Source: Isoetes taiwanensis
Taxonomy: Eukaryota; Streptophyta; Lycopodiopsida; Isoetales; Isoetaceae
DNA: 64,000 nucleotides
Assembly: GCA_021234155.1 (NCBI GenBank)
Contig: JAJEKV010000277.1
Location: forward strand, 186,001 to 250,000
Direction of reading: 5' to 3'
A program made the position numbers and the translations under genes. Positions 1 through 11,553 of this stretch are shown piece by piece (within the stretch, counting starts at the first letter, position 1; every line of letters starts with the position of its first letter). Below the pieces are notes generated by a model. The model ran no database searches, was not told where the DNA came from, and saw nothing but the letters and a program-made list of their open reading frames with translations.

Positions 1-1
1 A

Positions 2-142
2 TTAAAACCTCATATTCTTGCATGGGATTATGACATTGTAATAACAACATTTCCACGACTAAGTGCAGAGTGGAGCTCGAGGAAAAACAGTGTTTTGATG
101 CAAATACATTGGTTTAGAATTATTTTAGATGAAGGGCAACAC
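2..142 (+). pseudogene. SNF2-type helicase exon fragment
   Basis: Frame 2 from the window edge reads through a helicase-like stretch: AWDYDIVITTFPRLSAEW near residues 7-24, then LMQIHWFRIILDEG near residues 32-45. This resembles the SNF2_N ATPase region around motif II, where the DEAH-like box normally reads LDEGH, as in plant F-box/SNF2 helicase-like proteins. Such proteins are ATP-driven chromatin-associated translocases. At the box the sequence reads GAA GGG CAA CAC, consistent with one inserted base, and the downstream reading no longer looks like the family. No splice donor clearly follows, so this is either the decayed end of an exon or a fragment whose remainder lies outside the window. 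Family identification is from memory of the motif pattern; the paralogue is uncertain. Confidence 0.6.
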
Positions 143-2290
143 CCCAAATTGTTGCCCCAGCACAACGACTGTAACAATGCCTTAATTCCTAGAGCAATTG
201 GCAAAGTCCGTCATTCCATTCCTGAGCTTAAATTCAAGGCTTGGAATCCATAAGGAACCATTGTGTCTGCCCATGACATATGATGTATGGAAATCACAGG
301 AGAGCTATGCAATAGAAGGGCTAATGTGCTATATGAAAAATCTTAGTTTTAATGTGAGCATGTGCGACACCATGAGCATGGCTAAAAAAACATTTGTGAT
401 GCCTGAACAGTTTAATGCTATGAACATCATTAGCAACTTACAAAAATGCAAAAAAAACAGAGCCTTCAATATGCAAGGTTTTTTATTTTTCATTTCAGAA
501 TCTATCAACATTAACGTGCAGAGGTGAAAGAACTTTATCAAAACCTATAATTTCTGTAAAAAGTAATCAAACGTGCTTTTAACTAGTTATTATTTTTTAG
601 CACGCCAGCCTAACCAAGTGTGCAGCCCTCCTTGCAATTCTAGCCTATCCACGTAACACCTCCACCTCATCAAAAATTGATGTGGCATTAATTTCCACCA
701 TTAGATCCTCTTTTTTCCAGATCTAGGGCTGTGAAAATTAGATAAGCCTTAAAAAATGGCACGGAGATGGCATTCGAGGCATTGAGGCGGCATGGCAAAC
801 CTTACATTCTTAGTCTTCTTCAGTTTCCTCCTTCGTCTTCTTCAAGTTCTTTTGATTTTCGTATTTTCCTTTTTTATTTATCTTAGAGTCTTCCGTCTGC
901 CATTACCCACAGAGCCATAACCCCACGGATTTTTGCCAGAACGTGCATCTGTTTCCTACTCTCGGCCGCTGATTTAATTTCTGTGTGTGATAAGGATCAA
1001 TTTGGATTTAGATTCTTCCGTCTGCCATTACTCACAAATCCATAATTTGCGAGCCCAATTCCATTGCTCACAAGCCATCTCTTAAATACCATGCCTGGCT
1101 CTGCAGAAAGACAGTACTATAGCATATAGCAAATGGAAGAAAGAAACAAGTGCAAGCCATGTTTGAATGGAGCTGCATTGAACAGGTGCTTCTGGGTGTG
1201 AAAATTCTCAACATAATTTCTGCAGATCAAATGGGTCGGGCTCACAGGCATCAGCGGTTCAGAAAATGGGAGGAATTTCTCGAATCGTGCGGTTTTGTTG
1301 CAGTTCCGCTCAGCAGCTTTTGCATCTGCCTAGGCCAGCCTTTTGCTCCGGCTCCATTATCCCAAAAAAAATTGTCTTCTTACGACAATTTGGCATGTCG
1401 TTGTTGGGCCTATGTGTTGTAAATGATGAGAAGCTGAAAATCCCAAACTAGGCTTCAAAATAGCAGATTGGAGCTGGTTTTTTTAGCCCTTTTTCACAAC
1501 CATAGTTTAACAAGAAGCTCCGGTCGTGGCTTCTTGTAATCCACTGCTTCAAATATCACAAGGCATCATGGCAGGTCGTTAAATCTTCATACAGAACAGA
1601 GGACAAAAATGACTCTAAGACATCTGGGAGTACTGCATCTGGGAGTATGTGATTGTAATTATACTATTTTGTCTCACAGCGGGACCCTGTTTAGAGCTTG
1701 GAGTTGCTTCTCAGGTACATAACTAAGCTTTTTGAAATGTGAGGGTGCAACATAATCTAGGGCTTACAACCTTTTTTCTGTCAACAGTTGTCAAAGCTCC
1801 CTCCTTGACAAGCTCCCTCCTGAAGTGGTGCGTTACTTTAATCCAGAGTCTACAAATCCATCAGAATTGGACCTTCTTATACCTTACGTGGAATCTGTTT
1901 TACCACTTGCGGTGTAGACAGCAGAAACATTAATGATTAAAGCTTCTCTAGCCTTAAAACCATGGCGCAGTTGGATCTTAGCGACATTGGCAGCAATGCC
2001 AGACTCAATGCAGAACCTCGTTCAAACAATCTTGCCAGAACAATGTGCTTGTCTGAGGCAAAAGATTGGTCAAAATTGGAGACTCCAGAAGTCAATTTAT
2101 ACTGCATAATGATTAATGTCCTTTTGAAGTTAAATGGAGAGCAGGAAGCTTAGAGGCTTTTCGCAGAAATGTCCAAAAAGGGGCTTGAAGCTGGTCTTCC
2201 GAAATTTTAGGGACCTTAAATTATAGCCTAAATCACCTTGATTTTTCAAGGCAAAATTTCAAGGTCATTGCCTGTTGTTTCAAGGTCATT
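143..2290. other. Non-coding stretch, no gene recognised
   Basis: Only short ORFs without recognisable domains occur here. A ~34-bp direct repeat built on TCTTCCGTCTGCCATTAC occurs near 890-922 and 1012-1044. Nothing else structured was seen. Confidence 0.5.
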
Positions 2291-2375
2291 TCAAGTTACA
2301 ATTTCTTATCATTTCAGTGATCATTAGAACAGTTACAAATTTCAGTGATCATTACAACAGCTTCCAATTTCATAC

Positions 2376-2575
2376 AAGTTTCAAATACAAAGTTTCTGAT
2401 AAAACTGTGATCAAAGCTCCTGATTCACATACAAAGTTTCACATACAAAGTTTGAAAAACAAGTTCCAGTGATCCAATTTCATATCACTTTCAAATACAA
2501 AGTTTCTGATAAAACTGTGATCAAAATTCCACTGATCAAAGTTCAAAAACAAGTTTCTGATAAAACTGTGATGAA
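2376..2575. repeat. Tandem repeats on a CAAAGTTTCTGATAAAACTG core
   Basis: The core CAAAGTTTCTGATAAAAC followed by TGTGATCAAA recurs near 2388 and 2499 and, as AAGTTTCTGATAAAACTGTGATGAAA, near 2551. Shorter partial copies (CATACAAAGTTT, GATCAAAGTTC) lie between. The array is imperfect and AT-rich, with no coding signal. Confidence 0.7.
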
Positions 2576-2808
2576 AGCTTCAAAAATAAGTTCCACTGAT
2601 CAAAGTTCAGAAAATTACGTACTGCGTAGCTTCTTTAGGGCAAAGGACGGCTCCAAGCTACTCATAGACACAGCCATGCTAAAAAATACAAACAAAATCA
2701 CTAAAAAGGACCTCTTGGCAGCCATTTTTCTTAGAATGGCCTGGATCCAAACCTCAAAATCGATTCCTTTCTTGAAACTTTGCAGATCTGCAACAAAAAC
2801 AGAGTAAG

Positions 2809-2995
2809 AACTCGCTAAAATGCTTCAGAAGTCGCCAAAAACTCGCCAAAATGCTTGAGAAGTCGCCAGAAACTCGCCAAGAAGCGCCTAAAACTTCAGA
2901 GGTCGCCAAGAAACTCGCCAAGAAAGATCCAATGCTTCAGAAGTCGCCAGAAAGTCGCCAAAATGCTTCAGAAGTCGCCAAGAAACTACACTAGC
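2809..2995. repeat. AAGTCGCCA/ACTCGCCAA minisatellite
   Basis: A dense imperfect tandem array built from AATGCTTCAGAAGTCGCCA and AGAAACTCGCCAA, with about five copies of each block in under 200 bp. Unit order varies (some blocks have TTGAGAAG or CTTCAGAGG), which suggests unequal exchange or slippage. Confidence 0.8.
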
Positions 2996-5900
2996 TAAAA
3001 ATCATGAAAATCTTCAAAAATGTCGAGCAAGATCATGGCGACGGCCAGGCGCTCACCTTCCACAACAAAGATCTACGCCCTAGCAACAAAGATCTATCAA
3101 AAACTAGCCAGAATCGGCCCGCGAGGACTCTGGCGCCATAGATCCTCCGGGCGCAGAAGGGGAAAAAATTTCAAGATCCCTAAAATTTCGTCGGAGAATT
3201 TTCGCCAGGTGGAAATTTCGGCGGAAATTTGCTGCTGACCTGGCAGGGCCACTCGCGGCGTCATTTGTTCAACAAATATCACAATAGTAGACCAAAGTTC
3301 CTGGGCAGATTCTATGATTCAGGGTATGATGAAACTTTCTCGCATTTACTTACGAATATGAATTTATTTTGTTTGTGTCTTATTTTTTGTTGTAAATTGA
3401 ATTTTATTTAACAGGGCTATTCCATGATGGGAGGCAGATCATGACATACCTCTTACTAGATGCGTGATTGTTGGTAAGCTCAAGGAAAGGAATTTACTGT
3501 TTATTTCCTTGATCGCATTTGTAAGATATGAAACACGTTTTGTAACTTTGAAAGTTTAGAAGACATATTATGTGAGGCCCAAAACTTGCTGCTTCCATCA
3601 AGAACAAAAGAGAGATTGTTGAAAACCAATCTTCCACAGATCAAGCTAACCAATCCTCCATCTCACATGGTTTATTGGCTTCAAAGATAGATTGCCAAGA
3701 CCTCAGTTATCTTTTGCAGATCCCAGGCCATACTTGGCTGCTTCCACAAGAAGTACATTTGGCAAGAAAAGGCTGGGAGAACCAACATTGACATCCCATC
3801 TCTATCAAGTTCCCTAATTACAGATGTTGAAGCTCCTTGCAAAAGTGACTGCTTTTTGGTCTGTTTCTTGTGCTCCATGTTGCATTAGACAGATCTATGC
3901 AAGTTTAGGGGACCCAACATTTCTGGCCTTCATGGAGGCGCTTTACATGGCATAGAGATTTGATATGCCAAAGCACCATTGGCATTCTAGAAACATGTGC
4001 CAACGGTGATATGCCATGCTGGTAATTTGCAGTCCTCTCTTGCTATTGCTTATGTGTTTTTATATCCTAGGTTGGATTTTCAGTGCAGTAATATTCATTT
4101 AAACAGGGTTATTTCGGTTGATTTTCATTGCCAGTTATGCCTCAAAAGTTCAGATGCACGGTTTACTTTTCTAGAATCAAAACCGCCCAACTGATCCCTG
4201 TTGTTTTTTCAAGCCGCTCCTTGTTGTGGTAAAAATATGACTGTCAATTCCCTTCTTAACACCTTTTGCTATGTATCTTGTGTGGCAGAATCTCCTAAAG
4301 ACGCAAGGGCTTAATGAGTAAAATGCCTAGGTTAGATTATCAGAAGACAAAGGGCCTTATGCCTTTGCACAATCCAAGGATTCGCTATTAGCAAGTTGAC
4401 CACAATCTAAGACCTCTAGGAAAGGCTATGCATATCCTTAATGGCTCCTACACCATCCAATAATTAATTGTTGTAGTAGAGACACATATAAGTTCCCCTT
4501 TTACAGCTTATGAGAACAGTATAAGAGGTGAAACAACTCCTCACAAAGATGAAGCGACTACCACCGACAAAACGTAGGGAAATAACGATGTCCATGCACA
4601 ACAGTAATATGTTCCCGAATCAGCCTATGAAGGACACGGTTACCATGCAGCTTGAAGACTTATCTTATCGGAATCAGGGTCTATACACAAGGAATGGGCA
4701 CTTGCGTTGACTACAACTGAATGATTTGAGAAAATATGGCTGTAACTTATGCATGTTATAGATAAGAGCCAACATGTTACTCTCCACAATTACGTCATAA
4801 AAACAAGAGATGATAAGAGCCAACATGTTAATTTCCACAATTACATCATAAAACACCTGGCTTTATGACAGTCTTCTATATTTTGCCTGTGCTTCTAAGC
4901 TTCAGGATAGTGATACAGTCGTGAATAGAGCGCCCATTGAAGCAACATATTCATATAAAGGAGTACCATGCATTGCCGTATATTTGAAATGTGGAGCCAT
5001 TGAAGACGCCATGTTTGTTTCACCAATTTGTTGTATCATCCATGTTAGTTTAGCTTTTATCTCTTAGCATAATCAGTGCTTTTCTATCATAGTTCCATTA
5101 AGTTAGTAATACAGTTATGGCTTTTCCATCAATGCAGAATCTACCATTCATATTATGAAGAAACCAGGTGTTTTTCATGATGGTTATAAGAACCCCGGTT
5201 ATGAATGCTGTGATATTTCACAGGTATGTTCATGCTGGTAATTTTGCATTTGCATTTGGATGTCATTACATTATGAGAAAGTCTAGCCAGTAGCATATGG
5301 AGGTCTGTGGGCTTCAACTTCCAGTATTTCTTGCCCTTCACAAAGTTCAAACCACTATTTTAATGTGCTTTCCAAGAGCAGCCAAGATTGTGTTCATAGT
5401 TGGATGAATTTCAGTTTAGCTGATAATGGTTAGAATTGCTCATGGTTACCTATTAATTTGAAAATGCAGAACTCTGTTAGAGCAACAATGCACCAAGAAA
5501 ACGTTTTCTGTCAAAAGGTTTGCGAGCAAAACCATTGCAGAAAATCCTGCATTGACAATCTGCCACCAAAAGATACGTACATTAGCCATTTACACATTTG
5601 AGCTAGTAGAAATCACCTCATCCCATCCAAATTGCTGAATAATTTCACAAATTAATTTAAATAACCTCTGATGTTATAACCTTCTGACAGAGAAAGAGCC
5701 TCAAATATTTATAGTATAAAATCCAACTCTACATCCCTGCATTCACTCGAATCAAGAAAGTTATGTAAAGAACTACAGTACCATTATCGTGGCTACATTT
5801 AGATCTTTAGTATAAACAAGGTATGGGGCACAGCAAACAAAAATTCATGAACAGCTAACTTGCATCATCCAGGATTTAACATTAAAACAACAATGAAATG

Positions 5901-7019
5901 ACAGCTCTTAGGATCTAGGGATTCAAAAACCTGAGTACGTGAACGTATTTTCAATCTTATTAAGCTAGTCATATGTACCACTTTCACCCAAGAAATGAAG
6001 CATTCAAACAGGAATAGAGTTTGTCTATAGCCCATGTTAGTTTCATTAAGGGAGGTCATACTAAATAAAGTCAAACACTCTGTTCAGAATTTCAGAGATT
6101 AAAGCTGTTTACAGGCTTATTGTCATCTTAAAGCAAATTCTTGAGCACAAGCTGCCTTTCCTTAGAGTTGTTGGCACATTAGGCATGCATATCGACTAAT
6201 GTGACATTTATTTTGTATCTATTTATTTACAATTGTGATTTTGATAAAGAGTTGAAACTTTGCTCATATTGACTTATCTTTGATGCAAAAGGATTCGAGC
6301 TGAAGCTATGGTTTACAATATGAATGTAGGACAAAGAACAAACTTATCAACTAGGTACAAACAACACAAAATCAGAATCAAATCTCAAAATGGCAGCAGA
6401 CATCAACAAGCACAAATTGTAGGAAAAGAAGCGCTTCCACATCAACCTCTTAGAAGCCCAAAGCAAGAAAAAGACAAACGAAATCCAAAGACATTATATA
6501 AACCTTTACAACACAACAAAAAATGACTACAACAACCTTATATATTGCCCTTCCAAAACTAAGAAATACTGAACGAAGGGGCATCGTCTAAACTGTCCAA
6601 ACAACATATGCTATTTTAATCATAGACAATAAACTTTAATATAATTTTGCGCTGATACAAAAATAATTCAATCGTCTTTTACTATCCAATTACCTTGCCC
6701 TAATTTTCCTGCGCCTTTATTTTTTATGGCCTCTGGCGTGCCTTTTTGCTAGTTATTTTTTATTTTTTATTTTTTTCCATAATACCCCCCCCCCTTCTTT
6801 GGGCCTAACGCTTGGCGATGGCGCCTGGGGCTCGACTGCCATAGTGTTGGGCGACTATGCCTCTTTGCATTCCTTGGCACTAGCCGACTATGTGGCTCGC
6901 TCTATTCTTCAGAGTTTTTTTTTTTTTTTTCGTTATGAAGATTTTTTGGTGTAATTTTCACGAGAATGAGTATCTAGATCTTCTATTGAGCTGCTTCAGA
7001 AGTTGCTGATCATCGCTCG
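2996..7019. other. Non-coding stretch, no gene recognised
   Basis: ORFs are short and I recognise no domain. Homopolymer and low-complexity tracts occur at about 6760-6795 (T-rich, then a C run) and 6917-6932 (T run). A tandem duplication at 4760-4857 is listed separately. Confidence 0.45.
4760..4857. repeat. Two-copy ~55-bp tandem duplication
   Basis: GATAAGAGCCAACATGTTA followed by TCCACAATTAC-TCATAAAA occurs at about 4761-4803 and again at 4816-4856, separated by a short ACAAGAGAT-type spacer. Confidence 0.8.
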
Positions 7020-7881
7020 TGGTGCCGTAATGTGAAAGAAAGGCCGTCTTCATCTCTTGCCAATTTTATTTCCAGTGACTTTTGTTGGCCATGAGCCACT
7101 GATGAGGGGCGCCACGCAGCATGGTGGAAAAGATGTGGAACTTGAGTTGAGGTTGAGCGTGGCTATTGAGGATGGCCAAGGCCTCAAATTCCTCCATGTG
7201 AGCTTGGGCACTTTGATCAAGGGGCTTACCTTTGGTATTCCCAAAAATGGGATATGTCAGCTTAAGATTGTGGACAGGGGATGGAGGTGGAACTTGCGTG
7301 TAGAGAGGTGGAGCATAGGCGGGAATATAACCTTGAGGCACAGCCGTAGGCTGGGAACATGGCGGCATAGAGACTGAAAAACCAGGGAGTGCAGAGAGAG
7401 GAACGTCCGTGGCCAAAGGGCCGTGGGAGCCATCCTCATTTAACTTGAGAGCAGTGATGTTGTATACAGGGATGGAGTGCTAAAAGGATGATATTCATGG
7501 ACATGGGGAGGACCAAAAGAGACATGAGGATAGCCCATCCCTGCGGGTGGAGAAGAAGGTTGCGAAGGCAAGGGTGTGTGACCCAAAGGGATATGAATGT
7601 AGGTGTTTGTCTGGAGTCTGAAAGTAATGAGGAGTGGGCTGAACCAGTGTGTAGTGTGGCGACTGCGGTTGAGAGCAGTGCTTGCAAACAGGGGGAGACC
7701 CTGGTCGACAACTGACACGAGGGGTAGGCGGCACCGTCTAAGCACGTGAGCGGACACGACCTCCTTCAATATCATAGTCAGGATCATACATGTCGCGAGC
7801 AGCTTCGCAGCGCTGATGGTGTTCTAATCTTGCCGCCGTTTGACTAAGGAGTTCCTCAGGAGTGAAAGCACGAGCAGACAT
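7010..7881 (-). pseudogene. Ty3/gypsy gag fragment
   Basis: Minus-strand reading begins plausibly at MSARAFTPEELLSQ (7881) and continues through a proline-rich linker (about 7300-7700) into a capsid-like segment. Readable pieces include YPIFGNTKGKPLDQSAQAHM near 7180-7260, then APHQWLMANKSHWK and, past a stop, WQEMKTAFLSHYGT near 7025-7105. These match the retrotransposon gag core pattern. Gag would form the particle around the RNA. The frame shifts several times and an in-frame stop separates WK from WQ, so it is not functional. No pol follows downstream at lower coordinates. A primer-binding-site-like sequence lies just upstream at 7983-7995. Confidence 0.7.
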
Positions 7882-7982
7882 ATTGAGAAGAGAGAAAATG
7901 ATGAGGAGAGAGAAAATGAAGTAAGACCCGGCAGCGGCGACAGTGTTTATGGTCTGGGTTCGGGATCTCCTGCAAGACAACC

Positions 7983-7995
7983 CTCTATGTTACCA
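7983..7995 (-). other. Primer-binding-site-like sequence upstream of the gag
   Basis: Minus strand reads TGGTAACATAGAG, close to the initiator-Met tRNA primer site TGGTATCAGAGC used by many plant LTR elements, and sits about 100 bp before the gag start. The 5' LTR of that element would then occupy 7996 upward and be interrupted by the CACTA insertion at 8183. I could not locate the LTR's outer end beyond 29,074. Confidence 0.45.
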
Positions 7996-8182
7996 ACTTC
8001 TAGATCAGAGCTTGATTTTCAGGGAATCTGGCAGTGCCTTCTTTATGTGCCTGGAATCTCGTTGACTCTGAACTTCCACGGGGGGCATCATTTATCTGTT
8101 CTTGGTCTCTTCTTTGACCCGGGCTTGGTCTTCTGCGGGGGCGTGGGTCTACTCCCCAATGCGTGACCTATTGCCTTATTCC

Positions 8183-8211
8183 CACTACAAGAGTATCGGG
8201 GTATAGTGTCA
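8183..8211 (+). repeat. CACTA left terminal inverted repeat
   Basis: CACTACAAGAG at 8183-8193, then TATAGTGTC at 8202-8210. Preceded by target duplication TCC at 8180-8182. Confidence 0.9.
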
Positions 8212-8836
8212 ACCCTTGTGACAAGTCCTAGATGTAGTGACAAATTTGTGTCGAATACTACTATCTTGACACAAAGTGCTTGTGTTGTGTCAACATTGTG
8301 TCTACTACATAGTGTCAAATCTTTTGTCAAAGCAATGACCTCCTTTTGTCAACTTTCTATCGCATGTTAAGTAGGTCATTGCAACAACTTTTGAACAATA
8401 TTTAAGCCAAGTTGTGCCAACTTTTTCTTAAGACTTATAACAAACGATTATCCAAAATTTCATCTAATATTTTAACGGAACTTTGAGGAGCATTTTGTCA
8501 ACTTTATATTGCAATTTAAGTGGGTTGTTGCAACAAATTTTTAACAAATTTCTAACTCCATCATTATAACTTTTCTATGAGATTTATAACATAGTGCCAT
8601 CCAATTTGTATCTAATATATTAATAGAATTGAGTTTGGTATTCATATATCATTAAAGATTTAGTATTGCGCTAAGGAATGTTACTTGATAGAAAGACTGA
8701 TCTGGACATGGTCAGATGAAGGGGAATAGATAATGGTGAAGGGTACCTGACAACTTGAACAAGGGAGCAAATTTATAGGAAGATAAAAAACAATACTCAA
8801 TACCAAATGATCTATACCATAGTAGTCATAGCAATA
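8212..8836. other. CACTA left subterminal region
   Basis: Carries several short copies of TGTGTC/TTGTCA/GTGACAA words in both orientations (for example TTGTGACAAG, TAGTGACAAATTTG, TTGACACAAAG, TAGTGTCAAAT), as expected for the transposase-binding subterminal repeats of CACTA elements. Similar words occur at the right end (28,880-29,050). No ORF of note. Confidence 0.65.
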
Positions 8837-9787
8837 AGATTAACAATCACATGTGGCAACTTCATTAAGATCGTTCTCAATATCCTCTATCTCATCCTCA
8901 TCTAGATATAAACAAAGAGCCAAATTCATAATTGCTTCGGATGGATCATGTGCATGTTCGGTAATCTCTTCGTCTTCCATATAATCCTCATTATGTCCAG
9001 CAATGTGTATTGGCGAATTGAATGGAGATCTGAGCACATAATTCACTTCTTTATCAACTTCCTCTCTTTGTGAAAGTTCTATGAATGGAGATTCTAAAGG
9101 AACATGTTCATCAGTATCATCCTCAAGCAAACCACCTTCAAAATAACCTTCTCCCATATATGCACTCTCCTCTTCAATATTGATGCCAATTTCTTCCATT
9201 TCTCCTTCTTCTGCTTCATGCAATAATGGGTCATCGCCCTTGCCGCCACCACAATCATCATCATCAGTAGCAGCAACAACAACATCATCATCATTAGCAT
9301 CATCATCATCATTATTAGCATGAATGTCATGGGAGAGCCCTTCCATATTATTTTCAGCTACAGATAGATCAATTACATGCCGAGCTCTTGGTTGACAATG
9401 TATGACAATCCACCAGTTTGTCTCATTAGGATTCTCATGGAAAAATATCTGCTCGACCTGACTTGGAAAAACAAAAGGTTCCTTCATTTCAGCCAATACC
9501 TTTGAAGAATCCACTTGAAATCGATGGATGAGTCCTAAGCGTCTTGCCCGACCCTCAGATACAACTTTGAACCATCGTGCCTTCAAGACATTTACACGAA
9601 AGCTATGATAATCCAACTCAATAATATCTGTTAAGATTCCCATGTAATTCAAGTTACTCTCAAGAAGGTTGCGATCCCTATTGCTAGATTGACTTTTTTG
9701 TTCAAATTCTGAGCTGATCCCTGAATCAAATGTAACTCGACACTTATCAACACCATGGATGCGAAAATGTTGCCCATATGCCCACAT
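8837..9787 (-). pseudogene. CACTA transposase C-terminal part (DUF4216-like)
   Basis: An open 315-codon minus-strand reading. Residues ~1-130 follow the DUF4216 pattern of TNP2-like transposases: YGQHFRIHGVDKCRVTFDSG, then MGILTDIIELDY, ARWFKVV, PFVFPSQVEQIFFHENP and WWIVIHCQPRARHV. Residues ~150-300 are strongly acidic, including Asp runs encoded by ATCATC triplets near 9250-9315. The upstream exon joins through GCSKK followed by a GTATAAT donor near 9887; the acceptor is probably just before 9790-9810. The open frame is striking against the decay elsewhere in the element, but it is only the accessory C-terminus, not the catalytic domain. Confidence 0.75.
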
Positions 9788-9879
9788 TAAGGAATAATAT
9801 CGTGCCTAGACCAAAATAATAATACTTATGAGTAACATGTAGCATGAAGAGAATGGAACTTAGGATTAAAGATTTATAA

Positions 9880-10470
9880 TATTATACCTTTTTGCTACAA
9901 CCAAGGGCAAGCTCATAATCGTCATCCGGAATAACATGGCCATGATCTCTAGAGATGAAGCTAGATGCTATGGATAACATCATGGTCGGATGATGATGAT
10001 CGGAACATACGATGAAGGCGAGGGATTATAGGCATGTGCCATAATACCTTTCTTGCCACCTTTGTTTTTCTACCTTCTTCATATATCGTGCTTCCTTGCA
10101 TTTTGGACCGATTTCTCATTTGCATAGTCTTTCTTGAAATAACACGCAATCATTAATGCATGCATGCACAACGTTATACTCAATCCGAAAAGAACGTAAT
10201 AACTCTCTAGCCTCCGCCCTAGATTTTGGAAGACAATGTCCATCCGGCAATATCTTACTAAGCAAGCTATAAAATTTAAGTAGTCATATACTGTAATTTC
10301 GCATCCCCAAACAAAAGAATGACTTGCCTATACATACACGAAAACCTTGTGTTGGAGATTTAGGATCAACATGCATGTTGCAAGGCGAAAACACGGGCAT
10401 TAGGGAACAATGGTTTGCTTGCCTCATTATTGAGATATGTTGCCTTTTCCCTATATGAGTCACCATCCAC
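9880..10470 (-). pseudogene. CACTA transposase N-terminal part, catalytic core deleted
   Basis: Minus-strand 10,280-10,119 encodes 54 codons that match the start of the Transposase_21 region: FYSLLSKILPDGHCLPKS, then HACINDCVLFQER. A shifted frame gives PKCKEARYM, and another gives VARKVLWHMPIIPRLHRMF (about 9990-10,060), the usual order in TNP2-type proteins. Further upstream, EASKPLFPNARVFALQHAC (10,364-10,425) resembles the family's KPLYPG region. Directly after PRLHRMFRSSSSDH the sequence passes to a short segment leading into DUF4216. The several hundred residues that should hold the catalytic acidic residues are absent, so this is an internal deletion derivative. Confidence 0.72.
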
Positions 10471-10677
10471 ATCACCCATATGCTCACCATCGTAACTTTT
10501 ACTTTAATTGCTTTGTTCATTTGTTGGAAGAAAAAAGCTTTGTTCATTTGCATAAGGTAGAAAAGCAAAGCCATTAATATTTTGGAAGTAAAATGTTGTT
10601 TGACACAAAATACTATCCACAAAAGCGAATGATATATTTATTAGATTTAACAAAAGAAATCTAGAAAAGCGAGAAAA

Positions 10678-11115
10678 TTACCCTAGCGGGACGATGAAGT
10701 GGACCTTCATAAAATTAGCCATTACATACCATTTCACACTATTGGTTCTCTTTGCCAAGAACCAGCAGTTAAAAGCAGAAAATGATGAAAAGATGAACAA
10801 CCCAAAGATCGTGTCAAAACGGATAGATGGGAATAGTAGTACTTACGGTTCACAACTAGCGGAATAAATATTGATTTATCCTTCTTGATAAGCCTACTTA
10901 TCGGGGTTCGTTCATGTTTCCACCTTCATGAATGACACCTTTTGAGCCACTAATGTTTTCTCAAAATGACTAGGCAATACCCTCATGAGATAATGAAATG
11001 TAATTTTCTTGTTATAAGATCCCCATTATGGTACAAAATATCATTAACCCAACAATGAAATTGAGAATATTAGAAAAATGACCCTAGCGGACAATGAAGT
11101 GAATCTTCCTAATAT
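10678..11115. repeat. ~400-bp tandem unit of the CACTA element, left part
   Basis: One full unit begins ACCCTAGCGGGACGATGAAG near 10,681 and runs through TTGGTTCT, AACCCAAAGAT and GAGCCACTAATGTTTTCTC to a second start, GACCCTAGCGGACAATGAAG, near 11,081. The second unit is interrupted by the LTR retrotransposon at 11,121 and resumes at 22,675. Confidence 0.75.
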
Positions 11116-11120
11116 TAGGC
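11116..11120. repeat. Target-site duplication, left (TAGGC)
   Basis: TAGGC here matches TAGCC at 22,675-22,679 with one difference. The uninterrupted form TAGCCATTGCACAAC is seen in the sister unit near 23,153, which supports TAGCC as the original target. Confidence 0.75.
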
Positions 11121-11264
11121 ATGGTGGCGTCAAAGACGATATATCGCTCCGGGGCGTATATTGTACCGCTTTGCCACGTCCGCGTACACGCCACCCGACC
11201 GGCGTATGCAACGCGTGTAGCCAAGTGGGTAGCCCCTAGGGGCAACTTGCTAGAATGTGCATTA

Positions 11265-11460
11265 GTATTAATGTGCACATTTTCCAATGTACACATTAAT
11301 GTGGGCACACATTTCCATGTGGCCACTTGATGCCAAGTGGGCCATACCCATAGGTGCAATTAATGTGCACATTTTCCAATGTACACATTCATTAATGTGC
11401 ACACATTGCCATGTGAGCACATTTGGGTGCACATATTTCCATGTGGGCACATTTGGCCAC
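11265..11460. repeat. GTGCACATTTTCCATGTG array in the LTR
   Basis: AATGTGCACATTTTCCAATGTACACATT, with variants CACACATTTCCATGTGGCCAC and GTGCACATATTTCCATGTGG, is repeated about six times in this U3 part of the LTR. The same array occurs at 21,122-21,315 in the 3' LTR. Much of it is palindromic (TGTGCACA, AATGT...ACATT). Confidence 0.8.
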
Positions 11461-11544
11461 CCTAGCCCTTAAAGGCAAGTGGGCCCTTTCCCAATTATCC
11501 CACATGCCTAAAGGGGATAATTGGAAACCCTAGCCAACCCCTTG

Positions 11545-11553
11545 TCTATTTAA
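11545..11553 (+). promoter_or_regulatory. TATA-like box in the LTR
   Basis: CTATTTAAG lies in a TGTCTATTTAAGTAGGAGAAC context shared by both LTRs (second copy near 21,410). It is a plausible core promoter, with transcript start some 25-30 bp downstream. Confidence 0.55.

Noticed and set aside
2376-2995. CRISPR-like appearance of regularly repeated blocks
   Set aside because: Repeats are adjacent and degenerate without unique spacers of constant size; plant nuclear minisatellite.
9094-9330. Met/Leu-rich 78-codon ORF
   Set aside because: It is the other frame of the ATCATC repeat coding the Asp runs of the CACTA transposase C-terminus.
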